DNA of 64,000 nt from Flavobacteriia bacterium (GTDB lineage Bacteria; Bacteroidota; Bacteroidia; Flavobacteriales_D; Crocinitomicaceae): contig CANFUT010000001.1 of assembly GCA_947450325.1 (NCBI GenBank), positions 1 through 64,000 of the forward strand, given 5' to 3'. The notes below the pieces were generated by a model. It was not told the origin of the DNA and did no database searches. It saw nothing but the letters and a program-made list of their open reading frames with translations. Position 1 is the stretch's first letter. The number at the start of each line of letters is the position of its first letter. A program made the position numbers and the translations under genes. This document shows positions 8,701 through 16,719 of the stretch, piece after piece.

Positions 8701-9812
8701 TTGTAGAGCAACAATTTACGGTTATTGTTTCGATGATCAAAACAGCTCAAGGAAATGCATATCGAGCCGTTAATACAGAACTCATTAATTTGTACTGGAA
8801 TATTGGTGCTTATATTCATATTCACGTTGAAAATGCTAAATGGGGAGATAAAACCGTTGCCGAACTAGCTAAATTCATCAAAAACAACAATCCCGACTTA
8901 AAAGGATTTGACCGAAGAGGACTTTACCGAATGAAGCAGTTTTATCAAACCTATCATAACTCTTCAATTGTGTCAACAGCAATGACACAATTTCAAAAAA
9001 ATGAAAATCAAGAAAATACAATTGTGTCAATGACATTGACACAATTTGAAATGCAAGATATTAAAACAACTATTTTAGCAAAAGTAGGCTGGTCTAATCA
9101 TCTCGCAATCTTTGGGAAATGCAAAAAAGAAGAGGAACGAAAATTTTATCTTTCACTATGTATCAAAGAAAATTACACTTTCAAGGAACTAGAAAGACAA
9201 ATAAATAGTTCCTTGTTTGAAAGAATGCTAATTAGCAATCAAGCTTTTTCGACATTGCCAGCTGTTCTTCCTGCTAATTTTGAAAATATTTTCAAAGAAA
9301 CATATGTGCTTGATTTTCTTAATCTACCTGCACCCTATAGCGAAAAAGATTTGCAAAAGGAACTCGTTAAGCAAATGAAACATTTTATTGCTGAATTAGG
9401 CAAAGATTTTTTGTTTGTGGGCGAAGAATACGGTGTGCAAGTAGGTAACAAAGACTACCGCCTTGACTTATTATTTTATCACCGAGAATTACATTGTTTG
9501 GTTGCCATTGAATTGAAAATAACCGATTTTGAACCCGAGCATTTAAGCAAACTCAACTTTTATTTAGAAGCTTTAGATCGAGACGTAAAAAAAGCGCACG
9601 AAAACCCAAGCATTGGAATTTTGCTCTGTAAAGGTAAAGACGAAGAAGTGGTAGAATATGCTTTAAGTCGAAACATTTCGCCTACTCTAATAAGCCAATA
9701 CACCCTAGCATTACCCAACAAAGAGGTGTTGCAAAACAAACTACACGAAATTTATGAGTTGTTTGAAAGTAGAAATATTAGCGAGGACCAACTAAAAAAG
9801 AAAGAGGAATAA
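8697..9812 (+). CDS. DUF1016/YhcG-family PD-(D/E)XK nuclease
   Basis: A 371-residue protein with an N-terminal DUF1016_N domain (about 1-170, including LYWNIGAYI and GFDRRGLYRMKQFY) and a C-terminal PD-(D/E)XK nuclease domain. The nuclease core is at about 252-274 (DYRLDLLFY, then AIELKI). YhcG-like proteins are often carried within type I restriction operons; a role as accessory nuclease or in another defence step is inferred, not established. Its start overlaps hsdM by 4 nt and its end overlaps hsdS (TAATG), so its product is made in step with M and S. Between residues about 90 and 116 it has two copies of an 'IVS-T-TQF' segment encoded by DNA palindromes, described separately. Confidence 0.9.
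   Translation: MIVEQQFTVIVSMIKTAQGNAYRAVNTELINLYWNIGAYIHIHVENAKWGDKTVAELAKFIKNNNPDLKGFDRRGLYRMKQFYQTYHNSSIVSTAMTQFQKNENQENTIVSMTLTQFEMQDIKTTILAKVGWSNHLAIFGKCKKEEERKFYLSLCIKENYTFKELERQINSSLFERMLISNQAFSTLPAVLPANFENIFKETYVLDFLNLPAPYSEKDLQKELVKQMKHFIAELGKDFLFVGEEYGVQVGNKDYRLDLLFYHRELHCLVAIELKITDFEPEHLSKLNFYLEALDRDVKKAHENPSIGILLCKGKDEEVVEYALSRNISPTLISQYTLALPNKEVLQNKLHEIYELFESRNISEDQLKKKEE
8966..9046. repeat. Two related perfect palindromes inside the DUF1016 gene
   Basis: 8966-8992 has 10-bp arms (AATTGTGTCA and its complement) around 7 nt. 9020-9046 has 12-bp arms (AATTGTGTCAAT and its complement) around 3 nt. The two share the outer 10 bp, lie 54 nt apart start to start and are in frame (54 = 18 codons), so they also encode a repeated peptide. 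They could fold as hairpins in the mRNA. Confidence 0.8.
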
Positions 9813-11158
9813 TGAGTTGGAAAAAAGTAAAATTGGGAGAAATACTGACTGAAAGCAAAGTTATTTCAGAGAATCCAGATACAAATAAGCGAATAAAAGT
9901 TAGGCTGAAAGTATTAGGTGTTGAAAAACGAGGTCTTGAGAATGAAGTTGAAGGTGCTACAAAACAATTTATTAGACGATCAGGTCAATTTATTTTTGGT
10001 AAACAAAATTTTCATAAAGGCGCATTCGGAATTGTACCCAATGAATTAGATGGTTTTGAAAGTAGTTCAGATTTACCAGCATTTGATATTGACAAATCTT
10101 GTTTACCAGAATTTCTGTTTTATTTCTTTAAACAAGGTAATTACTACTTAGAACTTTCAAAAATTGCCTATGGTGTGGCGACTCAAAGAATAAATCTGAA
10201 AGAGTTTTTTCAATTGGAAATGCCATTACCTGATATTGAAATTCAAAAGCAAATTATTAATCAATTTAAAACACTTGAAAACGGCGGTTTAGAAATTTCT
10301 TCCGAACTAAACCACCAAATCAACCTAATCAAGCAACTGCGTCAAGCTTTTTTGCGTGAAGCGATGAAAGGTCACTTCGAGTTCCCTAAGCAACCTTTGA
10401 CTGAGGCTATCGAAGAAGGCAATGCTTTTGAAACTGGGCATCAACTTCTTGCAAAAATAAAAGCCGAGAAAGCCAAATTAATAGCTGATAAAAAACTCAA
10501 AAAAGAAAAAGAATTAGCTCCTATAACGGAAGATGAAATTCCTTTTGAAATTCCTGAACATTGGGCTTGGTGCAGGTTGGGGGAAATTTGCACAAAAATT
10601 GGCTCTGGAAGCACCCCAAAAGGTAGCAATTACTCCGAAATTGGCAAACCTTTTTTTCGTTCTCAAAATGTTCATGACAATGGTTTAGTTTATGAAGACA
10701 TTAAATTTGTTTCAGATGAAGTTCAAAAACAAATGAACGGAACAATTGTATTATCTGATGACATTCTACTTAACATAACAGGTGGCTCAATGGGTAGATG
10801 TGCATTAGTTCCAACTGATTTTGCAGAAGGTAACGTAAGTCAACACGTTTGTATTATAAGACCGTTATCATTGGACAATATTTTTTTACACAAACTCGTA
10901 CTATCTCCATATTTTCAAAAGTTAATATTCAGTTCTACAACTGGTGCAGGTAGAGAAGGATTGCCAAAATATAATTTAGAACAATTCATTATTCCTCTCC
11001 CACCACTCCACGAGCAAGAGCAAATTGTTGCCAAGTTAGAAGAGTTAATGTCGTTTTGTGATGGTTTAGAGCAAAGTATAAAGGAAAGCCAAGGATATAA
11101 TGAAATGTTGTTGCAACAGGTTTTGAGAGAGGCGTTGCAAGGGGAAGCAATTGCATAA
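9812..11158 (+). CDS. hsdS: Type I specificity subunit S (HsdS)
   Basis: A 448-residue DNA-recognition subunit with the usual two-fold design: target recognition domain 1 (about 1-140), conserved helix 1 (about 145-185, QRINLKEFFQLEMPLPD then EIQKQI), target recognition domain 2 (about 240-380, from PEHWAWCRLGEI) and conserved helix 2 (about 385-430, NLEQFIIPLPPLHEQEQI). Each domain reads one half of the bipartite site, so this protein sets specificity for both HsdR and HsdM. The start overlaps the DUF1016 stop. The first domain is short and lacks the 'P.gW....lg' opening seen in the second, so half-sites of different type are likely. No second hsdS or inverted hsdS repeats are in the window. 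Confidence 0.93.
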   Translation: MSWKKVKLGEILTESKVISENPDTNKRIKVRLKVLGVEKRGLENEVEGATKQFIRRSGQFIFGKQNFHKGAFGIVPNELDGFESSSDLPAFDIDKSCLPEFLFYFFKQGNYYLELSKIAYGVATQRINLKEFFQLEMPLPDIEIQKQIINQFKTLENGGLEISSELNHQINLIKQLRQAFLREAMKGHFEFPKQPLTEAIEEGNAFETGHQLLAKIKAEKAKLIADKKLKKEKELAPITEDEIPFEIPEHWAWCRLGEICTKIGSGSTPKGSNYSEIGKPFFRSQNVHDNGLVYEDIKFVSDEVQKQMNGTIVLSDDILLNITGGSMGRCALVPTDFAEGNVSQHVCIIRPLSLDNIFLHKLVLSPYFQKLIFSSTTGAGREGLPKYNLEQFIIPLPPLHEQEQIVAKLEELMSFCDGLEQSIKESQGYNEMLLQQVLREALQGEAIA

Positions 11159-11375
11159 CTAGTTTTTCAAACGCTAACTTGCATTTTATTATTTGGGCAA
11201 GGTAAAACTTCAACAATTAAAAACGGTATTTTTTATTCGAAAAACGTAAAAATCGACACTGGTATGAAAATACCACAAAACAAAAAATGCATTTTCGAGT
11301 AACATGTTAGCACCCTTTCATTGCATGAATGTGCAATTTTGCAGACATGTTTTCGATCAAAAAAGACCAAAAACG

Positions 11376-11527
11376 AGCGTAAACAATTGTACATGGTCGT
11401 TTACGGTCGTAATACATTTTTACGATGAAAAACAATCGTAATTAGTCGTAAAAATTGATTTTCAATTTATTACACATAATCGTAAAACGATTTTATACGA
11501 TTGTACTATTATTGTAAACGATTGTAA
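11376..11527. repeat. Iterated CGTAA/TTACG motif downstream of hsdS
   Basis: Within about 150 nt there are roughly ten occurrences of TCGTAA, CGTAAA or their complements (TTACGA, ACGATT), in both orientations and irregularly spaced, for example TCGTTTACGGTCGTAA and TCGTAATTAGTCGTAA. No gene overlaps it. The surrounding stretch 11159-11716 shows no other coding potential that I trust. The cluster looks iteron-like; no role is known. Confidence 0.7.
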
Positions 11528-11716
11528 GTTATTTTTGGAAATAATTTTTGTGGATTTTTGAAAGGTATTGCAGAGAAGTTTGTCTTGTTATTTATGTGAT
11601 AATTATCATTACTGATTTGAAGTCAATGATATTCTTGGGGTTTATAAAATTGTAATTTGGTAATACATATCTAAGCTTAAAGTGTCCAAATAATCTGACT
11701 GCCCTCACCTCGAAAT

Positions 11717-11893
11717 ATGTTGAAATCATTTATTCTCTTTTTTTCAAAATCGGTAAAGAAATCTTACCGTCCAAAAAAAAATGATGTTTTATTGACTATT
11801 TTTTTCTTTATTCTGCTGCTTGTCATTGCTAAGTATTTCACTCAAGTAAGCAAAAGATTTGCAATTGAAGTTGAAAAGCAGAATGAAAATTAG
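11717..11893 (+). CDS. Possible small single-pass membrane protein
   Basis: A 58-codon ORF starting at ATG 11717 and ending at TAG 11891-11893. Residues about 1-25 are basic and aromatic; a strong hydrophobic stretch follows (DVLLTIFFFILLLVIA), then a charged tail ending EVEKQNEN. The sharp hydrophobic core between charged flanks suggests a membrane peptide rather than noise. There is no recognisable ribosome site and no family match I can name. It stands alone between hsdS and the gene-poor stretch. Confidence 0.4.
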   Translation: MLKSFILFFSKSVKKSYRPKKNDVLLTIFFFILLLVIAKYFTQVSKRFAIEVEKQNEN

Positions 11894-12640
11894 AGCTGAC
11901 GGAGACAATACCAGTTTCTTTTGACCACAAAAAGAATGTAAACAAGATTTCAATGAATTAAATTTATATATTTGAAAAACGATCTTTGAAACGAGTAACA
12001 AAAAGATATAAAAGATCTTGGTTTGTAAGTTTAAAGTGTTCTTATACTTTGCTTTTTCAATCGGAATAGAAATGGACTTTACCGCTGTTTATTATTTATT
12101 AATTTCAATACTAATTTTTATGACAACAAAAGTAAATAACACGACGACAACGATTAATATGACAAATGTATTATGTGTAATGGGGTGCGGAGCACAACTG
12201 GAGAGTCCATCTATTCCGATTGCAAGAAATGAAACTGTATCCATTTTAAACCTAAACAAGAGAAGTGCGCGGGAGGGAAACCTCCCCCTCTCCACCATTT
12301 GACAAACATTATTACCTCAAAATACTATATTTTTTAGTTTAATCATACGACGAAGAGAATAACATTTTTTTTATTAAAATGCCTGCAAAAAAGATGGCGG
12401 TTAAGCGGTTAAATGGAGTTCTGTGTTTTAGATCTTTAGTGCTAGAAAATTTAGTGTTTCGAAATCTCCAACTTTTTGCAGTAGACAAAATTATAGGCAA
12501 GTTTAATAGACATAACGGCTCAAGGCATGCTCATCACCTACTATTAAAGACAAATAAAATGGAGACAAGAAAACCATCTTAAAAACAGGGAGAACTCCGA
12601 AAATCCAAAAGAGTAGGAATAAAATTAAAAAAACAACAAA
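11894..12640. other. Gene-poor stretch
   Basis: About 750 nt in which I support no gene. Two open frames (12018-12302 and 12379-12582) lack convincing composition, start signals or family features. The stretch contains the structured element at 12200-12297. It may be the decayed edge of the accessory region. Confidence 0.5.
12200..12297 (+). other. Structured, tRNA-3'-end-like element ending in CCACCA
   Basis: GGAGAG (12200-12205) can pair with CTCTCC (12288-12293), which is followed by ACCA. Inside, GGGAGG-GAAA-CCTCCC (12271-12286) forms a perfect hairpin with a GNRA tetraloop. It is GC-rich compared with its surroundings. A 7-nt T loop, D arm and anticodon arm are absent, so it is not a functional tRNA. 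It could be a scar of a tRNA/tmRNA-type attachment site or a small structured RNA. Confidence 0.3.
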
Positions 12641-13192
12641 ATGAAAAATTTATTGATTTTAGTAACCATGTTGCTTACGTTTAGTTTTGCGAGTGCGCAG
12701 TTTGTAATACGTGGAAGTACTGTTGGAGCTAATAGTAGAGACAGAATGGCTTATATTCAAGATTTGAAAAGTACATTGAAAGAAAAGGAAGATTCTATTG
12801 CTTCTCTAAAAAATTCAAATACATTGTTAAAAATTGAACTTAGACAAGAAAGAGAACAATTATTGCAAAAAAATGTATTTATCTATATTTCAATTTCTCT
12901 TAATTTTCTTTTAGTTACATTTCTTGTTTCTTTAATGGTTAGGAAATTTTTTAAACGGAAATTTTTTAATTTTTTGAGTAATTTTCCTGAAATAGAAAAT
13001 GATTTAAATAAGAAGAAAAATATTCTTAATGAACTTTATCATTCTCGAGCTATTTCAAAAAAGGAATTTGGTAGAAAAGAAAAGGATTTGTTAAAAGCTT
13101 CATTAAGAAAAATTCAAGAAATCAAATTGAAAGAAGCATTAGAGGAAAATTTATTTGATGAACAAGAGGTTAAAAGCCTTAATAATAAGTAA
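12641..13192 (+). CDS. Secreted/membrane protein with coiled coil and transmembrane helix
   Basis: A 183-residue protein: N-terminal signal peptide (about 1-19, ending ASAQ), a coiled-coil segment (about 45-75), one transmembrane helix (about 82-102, FIYISISLNFLLVTFLVSLM), a basic juxtamembrane stretch, and a helical tail. The tail 'ILNELYHSRAISKKEFGRKEKDLL' pattern resembles a SHOCT-type short helix pair (about 125-150). It would put the coiled coil outside the cytoplasm and the SHOCT-like part inside. It is the only plus-strand gene between hsdS and the paralog array. Function unknown. Confidence 0.7.
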   Translation: MKNLLILVTMLLTFSFASAQFVIRGSTVGANSRDRMAYIQDLKSTLKEKEDSIASLKNSNTLLKIELRQEREQLLQKNVFIYISISLNFLLVTFLVSLMVRKFFKRKFFNFLSNFPEIENDLNKKKNILNELYHSRAISKKEFGRKEKDLLKASLRKIQEIKLKEALEENLFDEQEVKSLNNK

Positions 13193-13297
13193 TTGAAAAT
13201 AAAGAATTAGCTGTCATAGTAGGGAGAAACAACTTTGTTTTTAATTAGGTGACACTATCCCGCAAAGTGTGTAAACCAAACTTTGAGATATTCAATC

Positions 13298-13843
13298 TTA
13301 ATTAATAATCCCATCGTTAATTGAAAATAAATTTGTAGTACTACCATCAGATGATTGGTCAGTATATACAAAATTAATTTGTCTATACTGACCTGTTTCA
13401 TTATTTTCTAATGTAATAATAAAACTAAGAACCTCACCGACATTATTTGTAAAATTATAAGATCGAATATTAATTTTCCACTTTGTAGTGTCTAAGACCC
13501 GGATGTATTGTTGAATCCAATCAGGAAAAGAAATTTGAGTTAAATCACCAGTACTGTTTGAAATAGTTACAAAAACTTCCGTCGTAATCCTAGGATTAAT
13601 TTTCTCAAACTCATATTTAGTTGCTGGGTTAGTAAATAAAGTTGGCAACAAGGCAAATGTTAAACTATCATTGTCGCCTTCTTTGAAAGTCAAATTCCAT
13701 TTGCTTAATTCCAACATAACGCCATCTACAAATTCTGTATCTAAATTAATAGAGTCTGATAAGTATGACGAATCCTTGTCAATACTCTGTGCACTCAATG
13801 ACCTACTCAATGCGAGTATTAAAATAAATGCTAGCTTTTTCAT
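13298..13843 (-). CDS. Secreted paralog family member 1 (long N-terminal type)
   Basis: A 181-residue secreted protein, first of a local family not matched to any domain I know. Signal peptide to about residue 19, then the 'long' linker (SIDKDSSYLSDSINLDTEF), the conserved core DNDSLTFALLPTLF plus KYEFEKINPRI, a semi-conserved stretch (SFPDWIQ...VLDTTKWKI), and a variable beta-rich C-terminus ending in a TNLFSI motif. The C-terminal half is closest to the copy at 16961-17446 (shared YNFTNNVG and TGQYRQINFVY). It lies 5 nt downstream of the stop of the broken copy at 13849-14165, as expected from tandem duplication. Exported to periplasm, surface or medium by Sec; no T9SS sorting domain is present. 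Confidence 0.85.
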   Translation of the reverse strand: MKKLAFILILALSRSLSAQSIDKDSSYLSDSINLDTEFVDGVMLELSKWNLTFKEGDNDSLTFALLPTLFTNPATKYEFEKINPRITTEVFVTISNSTGDLTQISFPDWIQQYIRVLDTTKWKINIRSYNFTNNVGEVLSFIITLENNETGQYRQINFVYTDQSSDGSTTNLFSINDGIIN

Positions 13844-13848
13844 AAGTT

Positions 13849-14165
13849 TTATTTATAATATCTTTGATCTGTAATAGAAAATAAATTTGTAACACTGCCA
13901 TCAGGTGAGTCACTGTTATAATTAAAGAAAATCTGTCTAATCCGGACTGTAATAAGATTTTCTAAGAAAATATATTCAATTTTAGTTGGATAATTTACTC
14001 CTTGTATTACTAGATTTCCTGGCTCTCCGGATTCAAATCTAATATCCCATTTTGTAGTATCTAAAACTCAGATTTCTATTTGAATCCACTCTGTAAATGT
14101 CAATTCGCGCATTTCACTATTAACACAAAAACTTCCGTTACGATTCTGTAAATATTTTTTTCAAA
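13849..14165 (-). pseudogene. Broken copy of the secreted paralog family
   Basis: Minus-strand remnant that still encodes recognisable family pieces: a C-terminal part with PDGSVTNLFSITDQRY and the WIQ...VLDTTKWDI block. The latter is interrupted by a TGA where the family has the Arg codon CGA before VLD. Upstream of that the reading frame shifts after RIVTEVFV, and the signal peptide and DNDSLTF core are gone. The C-terminus is closest to the copy at 17477-18022. Beyond 14165 up to 14384 I see no gene. Confidence 0.8.
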
Positions 14166-14383
14166 CTCTCACCAACCTATTACGGTACTCCTTGCCAAAA
14201 TCTTTCACAAACGAAAAAAAACAAGCAATCAATTAAATGTAGATTTATAAACGGTAGAATCAAGATAAATTGCAATTTTTTTTTAAAAAAAATAGATCGT
14301 TTCGCGGAAATGATCATTCTTCGACTCAGCAAAAGCTAAGCTTAGGGTAAAAACAATCAAATTGTTACATGAATCAAATAAAG

Positions 14384-15139
14384 TTAATCCTTAAGGCAAC
14401 GAACAGAAAACCCAGATTCCACGGTGGAGAAGTTCCTATTAGAAAAGTCATAGAGGTAACTTAAGCGGAGGCTATGGGAAAAGCTAGTACTACCCTCAGA
14501 AGAGCTCCACCAGTATGCGTAGTAACCAACTCCATCAAAAGTACCATCGCTGCCACGATAACCGCCAGGAAGACCTGAAAACTTGCTGGAATTTGTACCA
14601 TTGCCTGATGAAGTAACCTTAGATGCCGTTACGGTCCGGGTATCTTTGCAAGTATGACATGGAACTTTTTTACGATATTCTGCATTCCAAGATGAACAAT
14701 TGGGACATGTTTTTGATCCTCCGCGAGTAATACTTTTCCAACCACTGGCACTTTTCATTTTTGTACCAGCAGCGCTACTTTCGCCCAAATAATCCGTTAA
14801 CTTTGTCCACTCCTCATCGCTAGGTATGTGATACCCTGCAGGAGCCAAACCCCTAGAATCATTCACAGCAAAACAGTTGTATAATTTTCCGTATTTTGCA
14901 CCGTTAGCAGGATCATTATCGTAGTAACACCAGGCTGGTTGTTTGTTTTCTCCTGCTGCTTCCCATTCTTCATAGGTTTTGGCTTGTGGTATAGAGTCGC
15001 CATTCCGAAATTTGTCCACATTCAAGTTTTTTGTCATCCATACTTGTTTGCCAATCGTCACCGTTTGGGCATAATTTATTTGGGCAAACAAAAACGTTAT
15101 TAATAATGATAGCACAGTTTTTAATTTTTTTCTCTTCAT
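14384..15139 (-). CDS. FISUMP-domain secreted protein with two CxxC pairs
   Basis: A 251-residue protein with a signal peptide (about 1-24) and a FISUMP domain (Fibrobacter succinogenes major paralogous domain). Typical landmarks are VTIGKQVWMTKNLNV near the N-terminus, KYGKLYNCFAVNDSRGLAP, GYHIPSDEEWTKL, GGYRGSDGTF and the C-terminal WWSSSE...SGFSVRCLKD. An insertion at about 140-165 carries CPNC and CHTC, a pattern that could bind zinc or form disulfides. FISUMP proteins are secreted or lipid-anchored and of unknown function. It sits inside the paralog array in the same direction but has its own 230-nt upstream gap. Confidence 0.88.
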   Translation of the reverse strand: MKRKKLKTVLSLLITFLFAQINYAQTVTIGKQVWMTKNLNVDKFRNGDSIPQAKTYEEWEAAGENKQPAWCYYDNDPANGAKYGKLYNCFAVNDSRGLAPAGYHIPSDEEWTKLTDYLGESSAAGTKMKSASGWKSITRGGSKTCPNCSSWNAEYRKKVPCHTCKDTRTVTASKVTSSGNGTNSSKFSGLPGGYRGSDGTFDGVGYYAYWWSSSEGSTSFSHSLRLSYLYDFSNRNFSTVESGFSVRCLKD

Positions 15140-15377
15140 TTTGCTTTTGTTTTATTTTTCCTACTCTGTTAAAAAGGCTTTTCGGTTTTCACCCTTCAAA
15201 TTTATAGTTTTTTAATGTTGCTTTCGTCTTTTTTCCAATGAACGCCAACATTTCGCTTTACGCTAGTGCATCTATTTCCGTTATACCTACTCATTATAAA
15301 TCATTTAATATCAGAAACGAAAACGTTTTCAACCGAATAATCTTACTTTTCATATATTTCACTTCGTTTGTCATCTA

Positions 15378-15560
15378 CTAATTTAAGCGTGGTATTCTTA
15401 ATTTTTCTTTCACTTTCCCCCCAAACAAACTATCATTATTGCCTTTTTTCAATGTTAAATGCCATTTACTTAATTCCGACATAATTCCATCTTCAAATGT
15501 ATTCTGTGCAATCAATGTACCGCATAATGTAATCATTAATATAAACGATAACCTTTTCAT
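15378..15560 (-). pseudogene. Truncated copy of the secreted paralog family
   Basis: A 60-residue ORF identical in design to the N-terminus of the family (signal peptide, NTFEDGIMSELSKWHLTLKKG, NNDSL). It then diverges abruptly into an unrelated 15-residue tail where FALLPTLF should follow. It begins 12 nt after the stop of the intact copy at 15573-16055, so it is the distal gene of that pair. Most likely a deletion removed the core and C-terminus. A secreted peptide could still be made. Confidence 0.75.
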
Positions 15561-15572
15561 ATTCTTCTTTTG

Positions 15573-16055
15573 TTAATTAGGTTGTACTCCTATGCTAATT
15601 AAATTAGTAGGATCATTATTCGGAGAATTATTATTGTAGTTAAAAAAAATCAATGTTGATTCGCCGGTAACAACATTATCTAAAACAATATATTGAGTTC
15701 TAAAATCAACATCTTTAAATGTATAATAACTAATATCCCATTTTGTTTTATCTAAAACACGAACATGTTTTGTAATCCATTCTGTAAATGTTATTTCATA
15801 AAAGTTGCCTTTTCTATCGCGAATACTTACAAAAACTTCTGTTACGATTCTAGGATTAATTTTCTCAAATTCATACTTAGTTGCTGGATCGGTAAACAAA
15901 GTTGGCAACAATGCAAAAGTCAAACTATCATTGTCTCCTTCTTTTAAAGTTAAATGCCATTTACTTAATTCTGACATTACGCCATTTTCAAATGTATTCT
16001 GAGCATTCAATGTCCCACACAATGCTACTACCAAAATAAATACTAGCTTTTTCAT
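15573..16055 (-). CDS. Secreted paralog family member 2 (short N-terminal type)
   Basis: A 160-residue member with the 'short' linker (QNTFENGVMSEL), the DNDSLTFALLPTLF core and KYEFEKINPRIVTEVFV. From the core to the end (about residues 70-160) it is nearly identical to the copy at 23027-23557, some 7 kb away, including SIRDRKGNFYEITF, SYYTFKDVDFR and the terminal ISIGVQPN, while the N-terminal linkers differ. That is the mark of gene conversion or recombination within the core. It precedes the truncated copy and probably shares its transcript. No promoter of the shared block type is seen upstream. Confidence 0.85.
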   Translation of the reverse strand: MKKLVFILVVALCGTLNAQNTFENGVMSELSKWHLTLKEGDNDSLTFALLPTLFTDPATKYEFEKINPRIVTEVFVSIRDRKGNFYEITFTEWITKHVRVLDKTKWDISYYTFKDVDFRTQYIVLDNVVTGESTLIFFNYNNNSPNNDPTNLISIGVQPN

Positions 16056-16220
16056 AATGTTTTGTTTTAAAGAGTTTTAAAAAGAAGATGTCTATAGTGT
16101 TTACCCAAAATACAAAAAAAGATTAAAATTTGAAATAATTGATAAAAATTAGTTTGATTTCGTTCCGTTTACTGAACAAAATATTACAAAATCTGACCTT
16201 TAAACTAAATACTAATAATT

Positions 16221-16697
16221 TTAGTTTTCACTAATTGCATATAAATTTGTAATACTACCATCAGGGGAATTTGCGTTATAACAAAAAGTAAATTTTCTAG
16301 TCTGGCCGGTGTTAATATTTTTCATTTTAACAACTTCAAATCGAACAGTACTAGTTGAAGATGACTTAAAGCTTATATCCCATATTGCAGTATCTAAAAC
16401 TTGCACTCTTTTTCGGATCCATTCTGTAAATGAAATTTGAAACAAATCACCATTGCTAGTTGTAATAAGCACAAAAACTTCTTTAACAATTCTAGGATTA
16501 ATTTTTTCAAACTCATATTTAGTTGCTGGATTGGTTAACAAAGTTGGCATCAATGCAAACGTCAAACTATCATTATCTCCTTCTTTGTGAGTCATATGAA
16601 ATTCAGATAATTCCAACATAACACCATCTACAAATGTATTCTGAGCATTCAATGTCCCACTCGATGCTACAAATAAAATAAATGCTAGCTTTTTCAT
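16221..16697 (-). CDS. Secreted paralog family member 3 (short N-terminal type)
   Basis: A 158-residue member: signal peptide, NTFVDGVMLELSEFHMTHKEG, core with MPTLLTN in place of LPTLFTN, KYEFEKINPRIVKEVFV, SFTEWIRKRVQVLDTAIWDI, and a variable tail ending SPDGSITNLYAISEN. The C-terminal half is not close to any other single copy. It lies just downstream of the decayed remnant at 16720-16935, which in turn follows the 16961-17446 copy, so a run of duplicated units is visible here. Confidence 0.85.
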   Translation of the reverse strand: MKKLAFILFVASSGTLNAQNTFVDGVMLELSEFHMTHKEGDNDSLTFALMPTLLTNPATKYEFEKINPRIVKEVFVLITTSNGDLFQISFTEWIRKRVQVLDTAIWDISFKSSSTSTVRFEVVKMKNINTGQTRKFTFCYNANSPDGSITNLYAISEN

Positions 16698-16719
16698 ATT
16701 CTTTTTTTTAATAATAATT

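Noticed and set aside
9812-11158. Phase-variable hsdS by inversion
   Set aside because: No second or partial hsdS and no inverted hsdS repeats are present, and the serine recombinase lies 8 kb away on the other side of other genes.
12018-12302. Plus-strand open frame of 94 codons with a hydrophobic stretch
   Set aside because: It runs through the structured element at 12200-12297, has low-complexity Thr/Asn text and no recognisable start signal or family; I treat it as chance.
12379-12582. Plus-strand open frame of 67 codons
   Set aside because: Composition is mixed and arginine/asparagine-rich with no structure, no promoter-like box and no relation to the neighbouring gene.
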